A DNA stretch of 64,000 nt from Paenibacillaceae bacterium GAS479 (GCA_900105225.1 LT629764.1:1892501-1956500); one strand, 5' to 3'. Counted from the first letter of the stretch, positions 9,615 through 18,427 are shown. Notes: generated by a model from the letters alone, not told the origin. Translations and numbers: made by a program.

Positions 9615-11936
9615 TTACCGATTAGATTTCCTGAAATCCCCCGGAGTTAATCCTTCATACCGTTTGAAAAAGCGGATAAAGCTGTTTACGTTGTTGTAAC
9701 CAACACTTGCCGCAATTTCATTAATCGTTTGCTCGGTTTCCATCATCAGCGTTTTGCTCGCTTCTAAACGTTTAATGGTCAAATACTCCAATATTGTTTT
9801 ACCCATTTCTTGTTTGAACATCCGGCTTAAATAGGCATGATGCAGGTTCACCTGCTCCGAAATCGTCTCCACGGACAGATCCAGATGATAGTTCTGATCC
9901 ATAAAGGCAACAACCGTCCCAATATAAGTATTCTTTTTGGGCTGCTGCAGCTGCATGACCTCGTTGATCCTCTTCACGATTCCACATATCCATTCATGAA
10001 TCGCTTTAATCGTCTCTTTAGAAGCTAACTCACGGAATAGATTATGATTTCTGCCAAAAAGCTTCTCTGTGTTCACATTCAATTCGTGCAAGTTTCGTAA
10101 AATATCCTCGACAATGAGACTATAGGTGCGGAATATAACTTCCTCATTCAGCTTCGTCCGAACTTTAATCTGGTGGTACAGCTCTTCCAAGCTCGAAAGT
10201 GCATCTTCCAATTGCCCGGCTTTCAAGAAGTTGATCATGTGATTCGAAAAATGAGGCGGCAAATAAAACTCATAATCCGCTTCTTTGATGAGATCCTCAT
10301 ACAGAAGCACCGTATTTGTACCAGCCACGAGTTTGGCCCGAATAACTTCGCTGGCTTCTTTATACGAATAATGTGCCTGCATGATTTGCGAGTACGAATT
10401 GCCAATGCCAATCGTCACGGATAGTTTAAGCAACTGATAGATCGTATGTTTAATCTCTTCTCCGAGCGCAATCAGCTTCTCTTTTAACTGCTGCTCATTC
10501 GAACCCGCATTCAGATTGACGAGCAGAACAAGCTGGTTCTCATCCGACTCTGCTGTCAGACATATATAGTTGGCTGCAGCAATTTCCTCCGCGATATTCA
10601 TAATCGCATACTTATACAGATTTTGATCGGCGACCGAATAGCTGTCCACGAGCAGGCTGTATTCATCGATCTCGATGAGGAAGATGACCAGCTCCTGATG
10701 CGGAAAATGAATATGCAAAAACTCAAGCTTTCCGTTCAATTCATGGATGCTGCTGTACTTATTATTAAGGAGAGACAGCAAAAATCGTTCACGGAGTACA
10801 GGCAAATTCATCCGAAATTGCTGCTCCCAGTCTTCATTTTTACGAAAGACATTATCGAGAACATAGGAGATAGTTTCTAGCTCATTTTTCCGTGGGCCAT
10901 CTTGGCTGCCTGTCTCTCCTTTTTTGTTATAAGGCAGTGTTTTGTCCATTAACGTTTTAATTGGGCTGTACATCTTTCTCGACATGAAATAGGACAATAT
11001 AATGCCGAGTACAACAAGGAGAATGCAGGTTACCCATGCTACATTGCGGATATAAGACAGCTTGGAAAGTAAATATTGCAAAGGCGTCTCGGACACGATG
11101 CTCCACTTCGTATGAAGAGTTTTGACATAAGCGATGAGCTCTTTATCCTCCGACTGGTTCATCATCGTGTAGCCAATCTCGCCCTGCGCTTTGCTGCTTT
11201 CGGAGAAAATGAGACGCACATGCTCCGGGTCAAGCGGCGTAGAAGAAGACGACGAGATGGCATTGCCTTCTTGATCCAGAATATATGTCGTTGTGTACGG
11301 GTTGCCTTCCATCTTTTGCAGCATGCTTTTTAATGGAGATTCGCGTATATGGACTGCTACAAGACCCTTGAAGTCCTTTCGTTGAACAGGAACTTTCAAT
11401 ACATAGGTAATGATTTTGTCATAATCATTCCCGTCGCGAGAACTAAGCCAAAAGCCTGACTCTGTAGATGAAAGCCCCTTTTCAATCCATATATCCTGCT
11501 TCGATTGCCCATACATTCGGGTGTAACCGTTGGAGGAAAGGATCAAATTCGCTCCAGTTGCATAAAAGCCAATGGATTCTATCGCTTCATTCGTTTCTGC
11601 AAACGTTTTCAGCAATTCTCGTGTCTCATTTAGCAGATATTGATTGCTGGGATCGTTGACATAGCTGGCAATACGTCCGTCCAACCCGATGCGTACGGCA
11701 ATGGACTGCATTCCCTCAATCGTCTTCTCAATAGAAGCTGTTTTTTGCTTCGCGGAATGGAGAGTCGCTTGGCTTAATTCATCTTCTAAAGTTGAAACGG
11801 TAAAGCTGTAAGCAGCATAGCTCAAAGTGACGATAGGAAGAAGAATAACGACTAGATATGAAATCAAATAGGTCCAGAAAACTCGCGGCAATCCTTTTAA
11901 ATAGTTGCGGACATGGAAGACAGTAGCCAGCGTCAT
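9615..11936 (-). CDS. membrane-bound Cache-sensor AraC-family transcriptional regulator
   Basis: The roughly 773-residue protein combines an N-terminal membrane helix (about residues 20-42, YLISYLVVILLPIVTLSYAA), an extracytoplasmic Cache-like region (about 43-290), a second helix (about 297-318), a HAMP-like stretch (SRKMYSPIKTL) and a C-terminal AraC/XylS DNA-binding domain (last 100 residues, two helix-turn-helices, ending EGLTPGDFRKS). This architecture is typical of Paenibacillaceae regulators that sit beside sugar ABC transporters. Here it is divergent from such an operon, so it probably activates it on sensing an external glycan. GTG 11939 and ATG 11936 are both possible starts; the ribosome site (AAGCAGG) is poor for either. 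The ligand is unknown. Confidence 0.88.
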   Translation of the reverse strand: MTLATVFHVRNYLKGLPRVFWTYLISYLVVILLPIVTLSYAAYSFTVSTLEDELSQATLHSAKQKTASIEKTIEGMQSIAVRIGLDGRIASYVNDPSNQYLLNETRELLKTFAETNEAIESIGFYATGANLILSSNGYTRMYGQSKQDIWIEKGLSSTESGFWLSSRDGNDYDKIITYVLKVPVQRKDFKGLVAVHIRESPLKSMLQKMEGNPYTTTYILDQEGNAISSSSSTPLDPEHVRLIFSESSKAQGEIGYTMMNQSEDKELIAYVKTLHTKWSIVSETPLQYLLSKLSYIRNVAWVTCILLVVLGIILSYFMSRKMYSPIKTLMDKTLPYNKKGETGSQDGPRKNELETISYVLDNVFRKNEDWEQQFRMNLPVLRERFLLSLLNNKYSSIHELNGKLEFLHIHFPHQELVIFLIEIDEYSLLVDSYSVADQNLYKYAIMNIAEEIAAANYICLTAESDENQLVLLVNLNAGSNEQQLKEKLIALGEEIKHTIYQLLKLSVTIGIGNSYSQIMQAHYSYKEASEVIRAKLVAGTNTVLLYEDLIKEADYEFYLPPHFSNHMINFLKAGQLEDALSSLEELYHQIKVRTKLNEEVIFRTYSLIVEDILRNLHELNVNTEKLFGRNHNLFRELASKETIKAIHEWICGIVKRINEVMQLQQPKKNTYIGTVVAFMDQNYHLDLSVETISEQVNLHHAYLSRMFKQEMGKTILEYLTIKRLEASKTLMMETEQTINEIAASVGYNNVNSFIRFFKRYEGLTPGDFRKSNR

Positions 11937-12014
11937 CACCTGCTTGATTTTATGTATACATATTATGCCACAGATGTTTCCATTCTTGTATGTCTATACG
12001 AGATAAGTCACGAT

Positions 12015-12044
12015 TTATGGAGTCATGTCATAACTTATGGATTC
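12015..12044 (+). promoter_or_regulatory. direct-repeat operator for the AraC-type regulator
   Basis: TTATGGAGTC at 12015-12024 and TTATGGATTC at 12035-12044 are direct repeats 20 bp apart (two helical turns), differing at one base. They lie just upstream of a weak promoter of the binding-protein gene, the geometry expected for an AraC-family activator. Confidence 0.55.
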
Positions 12045-12058
12045 CAAAAGTGATGATT

Positions 12059-12087
12059 TTTACACTAGAGTCCTGGATTGCACATAT
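12059..12087 (+). promoter_or_regulatory. weak promoter of the sugar transporter operon
   Basis: TTTACA (12059-12064), 17 bp, ACATAT (12082-12087). The poor -10 fits dependence on an activator bound at the direct repeats upstream. Confidence 0.35.
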
Positions 12088-12166
12088 CTTCTCCTGCTTT
12101 CTTCTTGCAGAATAAGGGTATGCACAACGATTTGCAACTGCAGCTACACAGGGGAGGATAAAGAGG

Positions 12167-13468
12167 ATGAAGACGAAAAAAACAGCTCTACTAACTTTAT
12201 CTGTAGTATTGGCAAGCACACTTGCAGCATGCGGCACAGAATCGGACACCGAAGCGCCAGCCGCAACGGGATCTCCAAGTGAGCCAATCACGCTGACCTT
12301 TGCTTCATGGAGCATCAGCGAAGCGGCAACAAAACCTGCTTTGGAAGAAATGGTTAAAAACTACGAAACCAAAAATCCAAATGTAAAAATCGAGTTCATC
12401 GGCATTCCTTTTGGCGACATCAAACAACAAACATTTGTTATGGCTTCAACAGACAACGCGCCGGACATCATGCAAACCTTCCCAGCCTGGTTCGGTTCCT
12501 ATGCGGCATCGGATATTGTAGCCCCGCTCGATGATTTGATGGGCAAAGAATACGTCGACGATCTGCTGCCGAGCTTTAAAGAGGATTTCTCCTACGACGG
12601 CAAACTTATGGGTGTCCCTTGGGCATCAACGCCTTATGTGCTTTATTGGAACAAAGAGCTGTTTGCCAAAGCTGGACTTAAACCCGAGGCGCCTAAAACC
12701 ATTGATGAAATGCTGGTAGCGGCAAAAGCTCTTTCGAAGTTGAAAACAGATACGGGCGAGAACATCTACGGATTCGGCGAGCCTAGCGATAAGCTAGCCA
12801 TTAATGGCTTGATCTCCTTGCGGAACCTGTACACATTCGGCGGATCACTGCTGGATAAAGACGGCAAGATCAATGCCAATACGCCAGAAATGGTTGCAAC
12901 CCTCAATTACTATAAAGGTTTAGTGAAAGATGGCCTCAGCCCTTCCGGCGCGAAGCTGAAAGATTTGAGAAACCTGTTCTCGATCGGCCGCCTCGGTATG
13001 TATATCGATGGTTACTACGGCAAAGCCGTATTCCGTAATCTGAGTGGCAAAGGCGAGGCGTTTGACAAAGTATGGGGAGCCGGTCTCGTTCCTGCCGGTC
13101 CATCTGGCGAGAGCGTTTCGATTGGTGAGGCGCATGGACTCGTCATTTCCGAGACATCCAAAAACAAACAAGCTGCAGCCGACTTCATTAAATATTTGAC
13201 GGACAAAGAAGCTATGACCATCTATCACAATCAAAGTGACGTATTCTCTGCGCGTCAATCACTTAGCGGTTTGTTCGCGGACAGCGATTACGATAAAGTG
13301 CTTCAGGAACAAATGAAAACGATTAAGCCGCTCCCTAAAAATCATCCAGGCATGGAGCAAGGGTATATCGATATTGCAGATGCCCTGCTCAAAGTAGTAA
13401 CGGAAACGGCAACCCCAGAAAAAGCTGCTGAAGAACTAGATGCGAAGTTAAAAACAACGTTGAAGTAA
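12167..13468 (+). CDS. sugar ABC transporter solute-binding lipoprotein
   Basis: The 433-residue protein has a lipoprotein signal (Lys-rich start, hydrophobic core, lipobox LAAC with Cys near residue 21), then an extracellular solute-binding protein family 1 fold (ITLTFASWS, GIPFGDIKQQTFVMASTDNAPDI, VPWASTPYVLYWNKELFAKAG). GGGGAGGA precedes the ATG. It would be anchored outside the membrane and deliver an oligosaccharide to the two permeases downstream. No ATPase is encoded in the operon, so a shared MsmX-type ATPase from elsewhere probably powers it (family knowledge). The substrate cannot be named from sequence. Confidence 0.93.
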   Translation: MKTKKTALLTLSVVLASTLAACGTESDTEAPAATGSPSEPITLTFASWSISEAATKPALEEMVKNYETKNPNVKIEFIGIPFGDIKQQTFVMASTDNAPDIMQTFPAWFGSYAASDIVAPLDDLMGKEYVDDLLPSFKEDFSYDGKLMGVPWASTPYVLYWNKELFAKAGLKPEAPKTIDEMLVAAKALSKLKTDTGENIYGFGEPSDKLAINGLISLRNLYTFGGSLLDKDGKINANTPEMVATLNYYKGLVKDGLSPSGAKLKDLRNLFSIGRLGMYIDGYYGKAVFRNLSGKGEAFDKVWGAGLVPAGPSGESVSIGEAHGLVISETSKNKQAAADFIKYLTDKEAMTIYHNQSDVFSARQSLSGLFADSDYDKVLQEQMKTIKPLPKNHPGMEQGYIDIADALLKVVTETATPEKAAEELDAKLKTTLK

Positions 13469-13484
13469 ATTAAACAAAGTTCGG

Positions 13485-13514
13485 GAGGAAGGATCTCTTC
13501 GGGGATTTTTCCTC
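13485..13514 (+). other. intercistronic hairpin after the binding-protein gene
   Basis: GAGGAAGGATC and GATTTTTCCTC can pair with two mismatches. Such hairpins between binding-protein and permease genes often lower permease expression relative to the binding protein; that role here is inference. Confidence 0.35.
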
Positions 13515-13545
13515 TACCGAGCACTTAGACAGGAGGGGATTGCAC

Positions 13546-14511
13546 ATGAGAGAAAAAGCGCTCGGGTTTTCTGAAATGGCTAAGGATCGCCTATTTCTAC
13601 TACTCTTAATCGTACCTGCTTTTGCTATGCTGCTGTTTACGATCGGAATTCCAATTGTGAAGTCGATCTATATGAGCTTTTTCGACGTAACACTGCTGCG
13701 CATGAAAAGCCAGCCTTGGAACGATTTTGCGAACTACGCAGGAATTTTTAAAGACGGAGAGTTTTTCAGCGCGCTTCGCGTAACCTTGACGTATGTGTTT
13801 TGTATTGTCAGCATTCAATTTGTTTTAGGCCTGTTTTTGGCGCTTCTATTGAATTCCAACATCCGCTTTAAAAAGCTTTTCCGAACGTTGATTCTTATTC
13901 CGTGGATCGTACCTACGATCGTTTCCGCTTTGTTATGGATGTGGCTTTTCCAGCCACAGTATGGACTCGTCAACTATGTGCTTCAAGAGCTGCATCTCAT
14001 CAACGGTCCAAAAGACTGGCTGACCAATCTCGATTTGGCACTTCCCGCTGTCATCGTCACGGCGCTTTGGCGTCAACTGCCTTTCATGAGCACCATGCTG
14101 CTTGCAGGCATGCAAGGAATTCCTGAAGATATGTACGAAGCAGCCCGAATTGACGGCGCCAATCGTACACAGACTTTACTGCATATTACTTTGCCGATGC
14201 TTAAAAACAATATCAAAACAGTTACACTCATTTCCATCATCGAAAACTTCAAAATGTTCCCGTTGTTCTGGATTATGACGGGTGGCGGACCTTTAGATAA
14301 AACAACAACGCTGGCTATCTACAGCTATAAAGCAGCATTTGTTCAGCTCGATTTGGGCAAAGGCGCGGCAATTGGCGCATTGTGGCTCATTATTATGATT
14401 CTGATTTCCAGTCTGTACAACAAATTATTCTCCATAGGGGAAGAAGACGAATCTGGAAGGGGGAAACGCCGTGTTAAGTCAAAATCAGTCAAACAAAAAG
14501 TTGCTGCCTAA
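13546..14511 (+). CDS. sugar ABC transporter permease, MalF/UgpA type
   Basis: Integral membrane subunit with six predicted helices over 321 residues. It carries the EAA-loop signature YEAARIDGANRTQTLLHITLPML that docks the ATPase. The start is ATG 13546, nine bases from AGGAGG; an in-frame TTG at 13540 is too close to that site. It begins 77 bp after the binding-protein gene and its end overlaps the next permease gene by 41 bp, so the two permeases are translated together and presumably form a heterodimeric channel. Confidence 0.93.
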   Translation: MREKALGFSEMAKDRLFLLLLIVPAFAMLLFTIGIPIVKSIYMSFFDVTLLRMKSQPWNDFANYAGIFKDGEFFSALRVTLTYVFCIVSIQFVLGLFLALLLNSNIRFKKLFRTLILIPWIVPTIVSALLWMWLFQPQYGLVNYVLQELHLINGPKDWLTNLDLALPAVIVTALWRQLPFMSTMLLAGMQGIPEDMYEAARIDGANRTQTLLHITLPMLKNNIKTVTLISIIENFKMFPLFWIMTGGGPLDKTTTLAIYSYKAAFVQLDLGKGAAIGALWLIIMILISSLYNKLFSIGEEDESGRGKRRVKSKSVKQKVAA

Positions 14512-15322
14512 CCTGGGCCAATATGCGGGCTTGCTCCTGTTTCTTCTGTTTCTGATCTTCCCGCTGTACTGGATGCTCGTCACATCCTTCAAAGATAATT
14601 CCGTGTTGTTCAAAATCCCGCCGGAGTGGGTGCCCTCTCAGCCTATCATTACCCACTATGCCAAATTGCTGTCCGACAACATTTTCCTTGTGTACTACAA
14701 GAATAGCCTTGTTGTAAGCGCAAGCACAACGCTAATCACCTTGCTTTTCGCGATGTTTGCCGGTTACGGGTTCTCCAGATTCCATTTTAAATTCAAAAAC
14801 TTCCTGATGTTCTCCATCTTATCGACCCAGATGCTGCCGGTTGTTTCCTTGCTCATAGCGCTTTATGCCATGTACAAATCGTACGGATTGCTCAATACCC
14901 AGTTCGGGCTCATCCTTGCCTTGACGACAGCCTCATTGCCCTTCTCGATTTGGATGATCAAAGTTTTCTTTGACGGTATCCCGGTAGCGCTGGAGGAAGC
15001 GGCAAAAATCGATGGCTGCAGCCGATTCGGAATTTTGTTCCGCGTTATTTTCCCGCTGTCCAAGCCAGGTATTTTCTCCGTTGGAATCTATACATTTATC
15101 CTCTCATGGGATGATTTGTTATATTCCCTGACGCTCATTAACAAAGACCATCTGCGCACACTGAATCCCGGAATTTCCGTCCGGTATATGGGCGAGGTTG
15201 CATATGATTGGGCTAACATTATGACCGTATGTTTAACGGCGACGATCCCGATTGTGGTACTGTTCCTCTTCTTCCAAAAGTATATGGTAGCCGGCTTAAC
15301 GGCTGGAGCTGTAAAAGGTTAA
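14471..15322 (+). CDS. sugar ABC transporter permease, MalG/UgpE type
   Basis: Second permease of the carbohydrate importer, 283 residues, six predicted helices. The EAA loop reads EEAAKIDGCSRFGILFRVIFPL and the C-terminus ends in the usual short GLTAGAVKG. The start is GTG 14471 with AAGGGGG seven bases upstream, inside the end of the preceding gene. A strong hairpin follows immediately, closing the operon of binding protein and two permeases. Confidence 0.93.
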   Translation: MLSQNQSNKKLLPNLGQYAGLLLFLLFLIFPLYWMLVTSFKDNSVLFKIPPEWVPSQPIITHYAKLLSDNIFLVYYKNSLVVSASTTLITLLFAMFAGYGFSRFHFKFKNFLMFSILSTQMLPVVSLLIALYAMYKSYGLLNTQFGLILALTTASLPFSIWMIKVFFDGIPVALEEAAKIDGCSRFGILFRVIFPLSKPGIFSVGIYTFILSWDDLLYSLTLINKDHLRTLNPGISVRYMGEVAYDWANIMTVCLTATIPIVVLFLFFQKYMVAGLTAGAVKG

Positions 15323-15326
15323 AAAT

Positions 15327-15355
15327 AGTCCGACCTCTATTGTGGAGGTCGGACT
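15327..15355. terminator. bidirectional terminator between the transporter operon and serS
   Basis: AGTCCGACCTC (15327-15337) and GAGGTCGGACT (15345-15355) pair exactly over 11 bp, with TTT after the stem on the plus strand and TATTTTT after it on the minus strand. It separates two convergent genes only 40 bp apart. Confidence 0.8.
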
Positions 15356-15361
15356 TTCGAG

Positions 15362-16648
15362 TTAATTATTTTTGGCGACCAGCCGCTCAACTCCATTTAT
15401 ATATGGGCGTAGAGCTTCGGGAATGAGGATCGAGCCATCCTCTTGCTGATGGTTCTCCAGCAGCGGAATGAGAATGCGCGGCGAGGCCACCGCTGTATTG
15501 TTCAGCGTGTAGGCAAACCGCATGTTTCCATCCTCGTCTCGATAGCGGATTCCAGCACGTCTTGCCTGATAATCCAACAGCAGCGACGACGAGTGCGTCT
15601 CACCGTATGCTCCGCGTCCGGGCATCCACGTTTCAATATCAAATTGTTTGTAGGTTTTGGCCGACATATCGCCGGCACAGACGGCCATGATCCGATATGG
15701 CAGTTCTAATAACTGCAGCAGCTCAGTCGCATGTCGCGTTATTTCCTGCAGCATGGACTCTGCTGTCTCAAGCTCCGCTTTGCAAATAACGACCTGCTCG
15801 ACTTTTGCAAACTGATGGACGCGGTACAGACCGCGCGTATCGCGTCCTGCCGATCCAGCCTCGCTACGGAAACAAGTCGATGCAGCAGCAAGCCGGATCG
15901 GTTCCGTCAGCTCCAGCACCTCTCCGCTGTAGTAATTGACGAGCGCCACCTCCGACGTCCCCGTCAATCGCAAAGCCTCGTTTTCTAGCGAATAAACCTG
16001 ATCCTCTCCCGCAGGGAAAAATCCCGTCTGCTGGAATGCCGAAACACGAGCCATAACTGGAACCTCAAGCAGCGTAAAACCCGCTGCCAGCAGTCGATCC
16101 ACCGCTAGTTGCTGAACCGCTCGATGTAGCAGCGCTCCAGCCCCTTTAAGGTAATAGCTGCGCGAGCCAGCTGTCTTCACGCCACGGGCAAGATCGACCA
16201 AGCCATGTCTCTCTCCAAGCTCAATATGGTCAAGCGGCGGGAAGATGAACTCTCGCGGCTCTCCCCAGCGTCCCACTTCTACATTATCTGCATCCGAACT
16301 TCCAAGAGGTGTGTCAGGCGAAACGGCATTGGGAACTGCAAGCAACAGCCGCTGCAAATTTGCCTCCAGCTGTGCAAGCCTTGGCTCAAGTTCGCCTAGT
16401 TCCTTGCCCGTCAATCGGCCAGTGTCTTTAAGCGAATCCGCATCGGCTGCCCTGCCCTCACGCACGGCAGCCGCAATTTGCTCCGCCAGCATGTTTCTGT
16501 GTCGCCGCAGCTCCTCCACCTGTCCCAGCAGCTTGCGCCGTTCAGCATCTGCCTCAAGCAGCTTCTCCACCTCAAAGTCTAGCCCCTTGTGCTCGGCAAC
16601 CTTCTGTACCTCTTCGCTGTTCTCACGAATCCATTGCAAATCCATCAT
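15362..16648 (-). CDS. serS: seryl-tRNA synthetase
   Basis: Charges tRNA-Ser with serine. The start is taken at ATG 16648 (MMDLQWIRENSEEVQKV), preceded by GGAAGGAAG; a further upstream ATG would start inside the leader hairpin. The N-terminal coiled coil (about residues 25-105) precedes a class II catalytic core: motif 2 CFRSEAGSAGRDTRGLYRVHQF and motif 3 near the C-terminus (MRFAYTLNNTAVASPRILIPLLENHQ). About 428 residues, normal for the family. A T-box leader precedes the gene, so expression should respond to uncharged tRNA-Ser. Confidence 0.96.
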   Translation of the reverse strand: MMDLQWIRENSEEVQKVAEHKGLDFEVEKLLEADAERRKLLGQVEELRRHRNMLAEQIAAAVREGRAADADSLKDTGRLTGKELGELEPRLAQLEANLQRLLLAVPNAVSPDTPLGSSDADNVEVGRWGEPREFIFPPLDHIELGERHGLVDLARGVKTAGSRSYYLKGAGALLHRAVQQLAVDRLLAAGFTLLEVPVMARVSAFQQTGFFPAGEDQVYSLENEALRLTGTSEVALVNYYSGEVLELTEPIRLAAASTCFRSEAGSAGRDTRGLYRVHQFAKVEQVVICKAELETAESMLQEITRHATELLQLLELPYRIMAVCAGDMSAKTYKQFDIETWMPGRGAYGETHSSSLLLDYQARRAGIRYRDEDGNMRFAYTLNNTAVASPRILIPLLENHQQEDGSILIPEALRPYINGVERLVAKNN

Positions 16649-16689
16649 ACTGTCCGCTTCCTTCCCGCTTGCCGTTTTGGAAAAACACA

Positions 16690-16890
16690 AAAAGCGCCCT
16701 CGCCGGTTTGGGACGAGGAGCGCTTACGACTCGCGGTGCCACCCAATTTGACGAATGCCTTCCGGCATTCAGTCCACTTTGGTTCCGCGGTAACGGGCGG
16801 TCCGGAAAGCTTAGGGAATGCTCTCGGCACTCCTTGACGAAAACGCCTCAGAGTTGGATTCTCTTCATTGGCTTGATGGCTGGATGAAAT
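16690..16890 (-). ncRNA. T-box leader of serS
   Basis: On the minus strand the leader contains the T-box sequence GGGTGGCACCGCG (about 16743-16732), which pairs with the tRNA acceptor end, followed by a terminator hairpin (AGCGCTCCTCG near 16725-16715 with CGAGGGCGCT near 16701-16692) and a TTTTTGTGTTTTT tail. Upstream sequence of about 140 nt would form stem I. The serine assignment comes from the downstream gene; I could not fix the specifier codon by eye. Confidence 0.88.
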
Positions 16891-16897
16891 TTTACAA

Positions 16898-16927
16898 ATT
16901 ATATCATAACCCTACTGGGGGCTGCAA
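16898..16927 (-). promoter_or_regulatory. extended -10 promoter of serS leader
   Basis: Minus strand TGATATAAT gives a perfect -10 (16903-16898) with a TG extension; TTGCAG 18 bp upstream is a weak -35. Transcription would begin near 16891, at the start of the T-box leader. Confidence 0.6.
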
Positions 16928-17008
16928 GGACGGGAACTCGCTTTTATTCCCATTAAACCACTCATTAAAATGTAATATTTAACCATTATTCATGCAATAA
17001 AATTTCTA

Positions 17009-17037
17009 TATGCATGTCTTCCATCGCTTGCTATACT
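17009..17037 (+). promoter_or_regulatory. candidate promoter of the agr-like cassette
   Basis: TATACT at 17032-17037 is a good -10, but the hexamer 17 bp upstream (TATGCA) is a poor -35. TTAAACCA (16953) and TTTAACCA (16978) are similar direct sequences upstream. A weak -35 with upstream repeats would suit an activator, but this is speculative. Confidence 0.3.
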
Positions 17038-17098
17038 AGACTCAGAAGAAGGCTTTACCCAAGATTAATACTAGAAATTTAAGTAGGTGCCTTACATC

Positions 17099-17821
17099 AT
17101 GATTTCTCATCTGATATACATTTTACTAGGCCTATTTGACGCGTTAGCGACTTGGGTTCTTGCTTTTTCGCTTTTCCGAATCCCGATTTTCCGTCATTGG
17201 GTCGTTTTGCTTGGCTCATCACTAGCCATCACATTGGTTTCCTACTTCAACCGCATGGTTATGAACTGGTCCGTTTTTGATCTTCCGACGCATTTCATTA
17301 TTTTCACGTTTACTGCGGTGTTCATCTTAAAATTTAGATTATTTTGGGCGATGCTGATCATCTCTTCAGGTTATATGCTCTTTTTGCCTTTACAATTTAC
17401 GCTCTACATACTTTTGACTAAGCTTGATTTTCTGCCTGCATCAGTCGTTATGGATAATACGGGCTTAATCTTCCTGCTTCAAATCCTTACCGATTCGATT
17501 GCATTTTTGTTCGGTATTGTAATGGTTTTAGCCAACAAAGGCTTCCGTTTCATTCCGGATGCGCCTCATAGCTTCAATGAAAAGCTTCATTATTTATCAC
17601 CAAAGTATGAAATGCTATTCATCGCATTAGCGACAGGAATGATCAATATTGCGTTCTCGCTCTTTCTTTCGCTGAACGGCTGGGTAACCTTCTCTTATGC
17701 TTGTTCCGTAATTGCTATGGGATCAATGCTATACCTTTTTTATCAAAATGAAAAAAAAGGACAAGGCGAGGGACAAGGCGATGCTGGAGCAATTATCGAT
17801 AATATGCGCTCAAAAAATTAA
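17099..17821 (+). CDS. multi-pass membrane protein resembling an AgrC sensor domain without kinase
   Basis: A 240-residue, very hydrophobic protein with about six membrane helices, starting at ATG 17099 (AGGTG nine bases upstream; GTG 17087 is an alternative). Its size and helix pattern resemble the N-terminal sensing part of AgrC-type receptors, but it ends in a short hydrophilic tail (EKKGQGEGQGDAGAIIDNM) with no histidine kinase H, N or G boxes. It overlaps the AgrB-like gene by 41 bp, so the two are translationally coupled. It could be a peptide-binding immunity, co-receptor or export partner. The AgrC comparison rests on topology and context only. Confidence 0.7.
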   Translation: MISHLIYILLGLFDALATWVLAFSLFRIPIFRHWVVLLGSSLAITLVSYFNRMVMNWSVFDLPTHFIIFTFTAVFILKFRLFWAMLIISSGYMLFLPLQFTLYILLTKLDFLPASVVMDNTGLIFLLQILTDSIAFLFGIVMVLANKGFRFIPDAPHSFNEKLHYLSPKYEMLFIALATGMINIAFSLFLSLNGWVTFSYACSVIAMGSMLYLFYQNEKKGQGEGQGDAGAIIDNMRSKN

Positions 17822-18314
17822 ACAAAAGCACACACACCCAGAGGCAGCCAACGTAACCATTATGGCCTATGCCCTGGGTGTTTATTTTAATTTTTTTGCT
17901 ACACTGCTTTTGATTATGTTAGTAGGCTGGGCCACAAACGAGCTGATTAATACGATTCTTGTCATGCTTTTATTTAATGTAATCCGCTTCTTCTCTGGCG
18001 GCTACCACTTTAAGTCGTTGGATGTGTGTGTTGTCATCTCCGTCGTTCTGTTCTCCATTGTGCCTCACTTGTCGCTTTCAACAATAGGCATATCGTTTTT
18101 GACGCTCTCCAGCGCTTTAATATTTCTTTGGCGCGCCCCAGCGTATACGTCCGATACAACGAGACTTAATCCACGTTTTCACCCTTACTTCAAGGTTATT
18201 GCCGCTTTGCTTGCCCTCATTAATGTACAGTTTCAATCAGAGCTGTATGCTTGGGTGCTATTATTGCAGGCTTTTACACTGCTCTTTGTTACGAAAGGAG
18301 GTGAGTCGGCATGA
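17781..18314 (+). CDS. AgrB-like accessory gene regulator, peptide-processing membrane protease
   Basis: AgrB proteins cleave the AgrD precursor and form its thiolactone or lactone ring at the membrane. With the start at ATG 17781 (GAGGGAC upstream), the 177-residue product places the catalytic His at residue 76 and Cys at 83 in RFFSGGYHFKSLDVC; S. aureus AgrB has His77 and Cys84 with the same spacing. Several hydrophobic helices follow. An in-frame ATG at 17748 is also possible. It overlaps the upstream membrane protein gene by 41 bp and the AgrD-like gene by 4 bp (ATGA). No response regulator or histidine kinase is found in the cassette. Confidence 0.88.
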   Translation: MLEQLSIICAQKIKQKHTHPEAANVTIMAYALGVYFNFFATLLLIMLVGWATNELINTILVMLLFNVIRFFSGGYHFKSLDVCVVISVVLFSIVPHLSLSTIGISFLTLSSALIFLWRAPAYTSDTTRLNPRFHPYFKVIAALLALINVQFQSELYAWVLLLQAFTLLFVTKGGESA

Positions 18315-18427
18315 AGAAATGGACCTACGCGGTAGCATCATTTCTAAGCATCAGCGCAGTTGTTTTTTCAACTATTATCAAAGGAAATCTTGGCGCACAA
18401 AAGCTTCCCCAAGAACTGAAAAAGTAA
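18311..18427 (+). CDS. AgrD-like autoinducer precursor peptide lacking cysteine
   Basis: A 38-residue ORF begins in the ATGA overlap with the agrB-like stop, with AAAGGAGG about nine bases upstream. It has a basic/hydrophobic N-terminal helix (MKKWTYAVASFLSISAVVFS) and a charged tail ending PQELKK, which matches the P-x-E-L processing tail of AgrD peptides (PKEL in S. aureus). Position, size and tail make an AgrD precursor likely. It contains no cysteine: only Ser20 or Thr21, or the Ser residues further upstream, could close a ring, so a lactone or linear product is implied. The signal peptide itself cannot be delimited from sequence. Confidence 0.75.
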   Translation: MKKWTYAVASFLSISAVVFSTIIKGNLGAQKLPQELKK

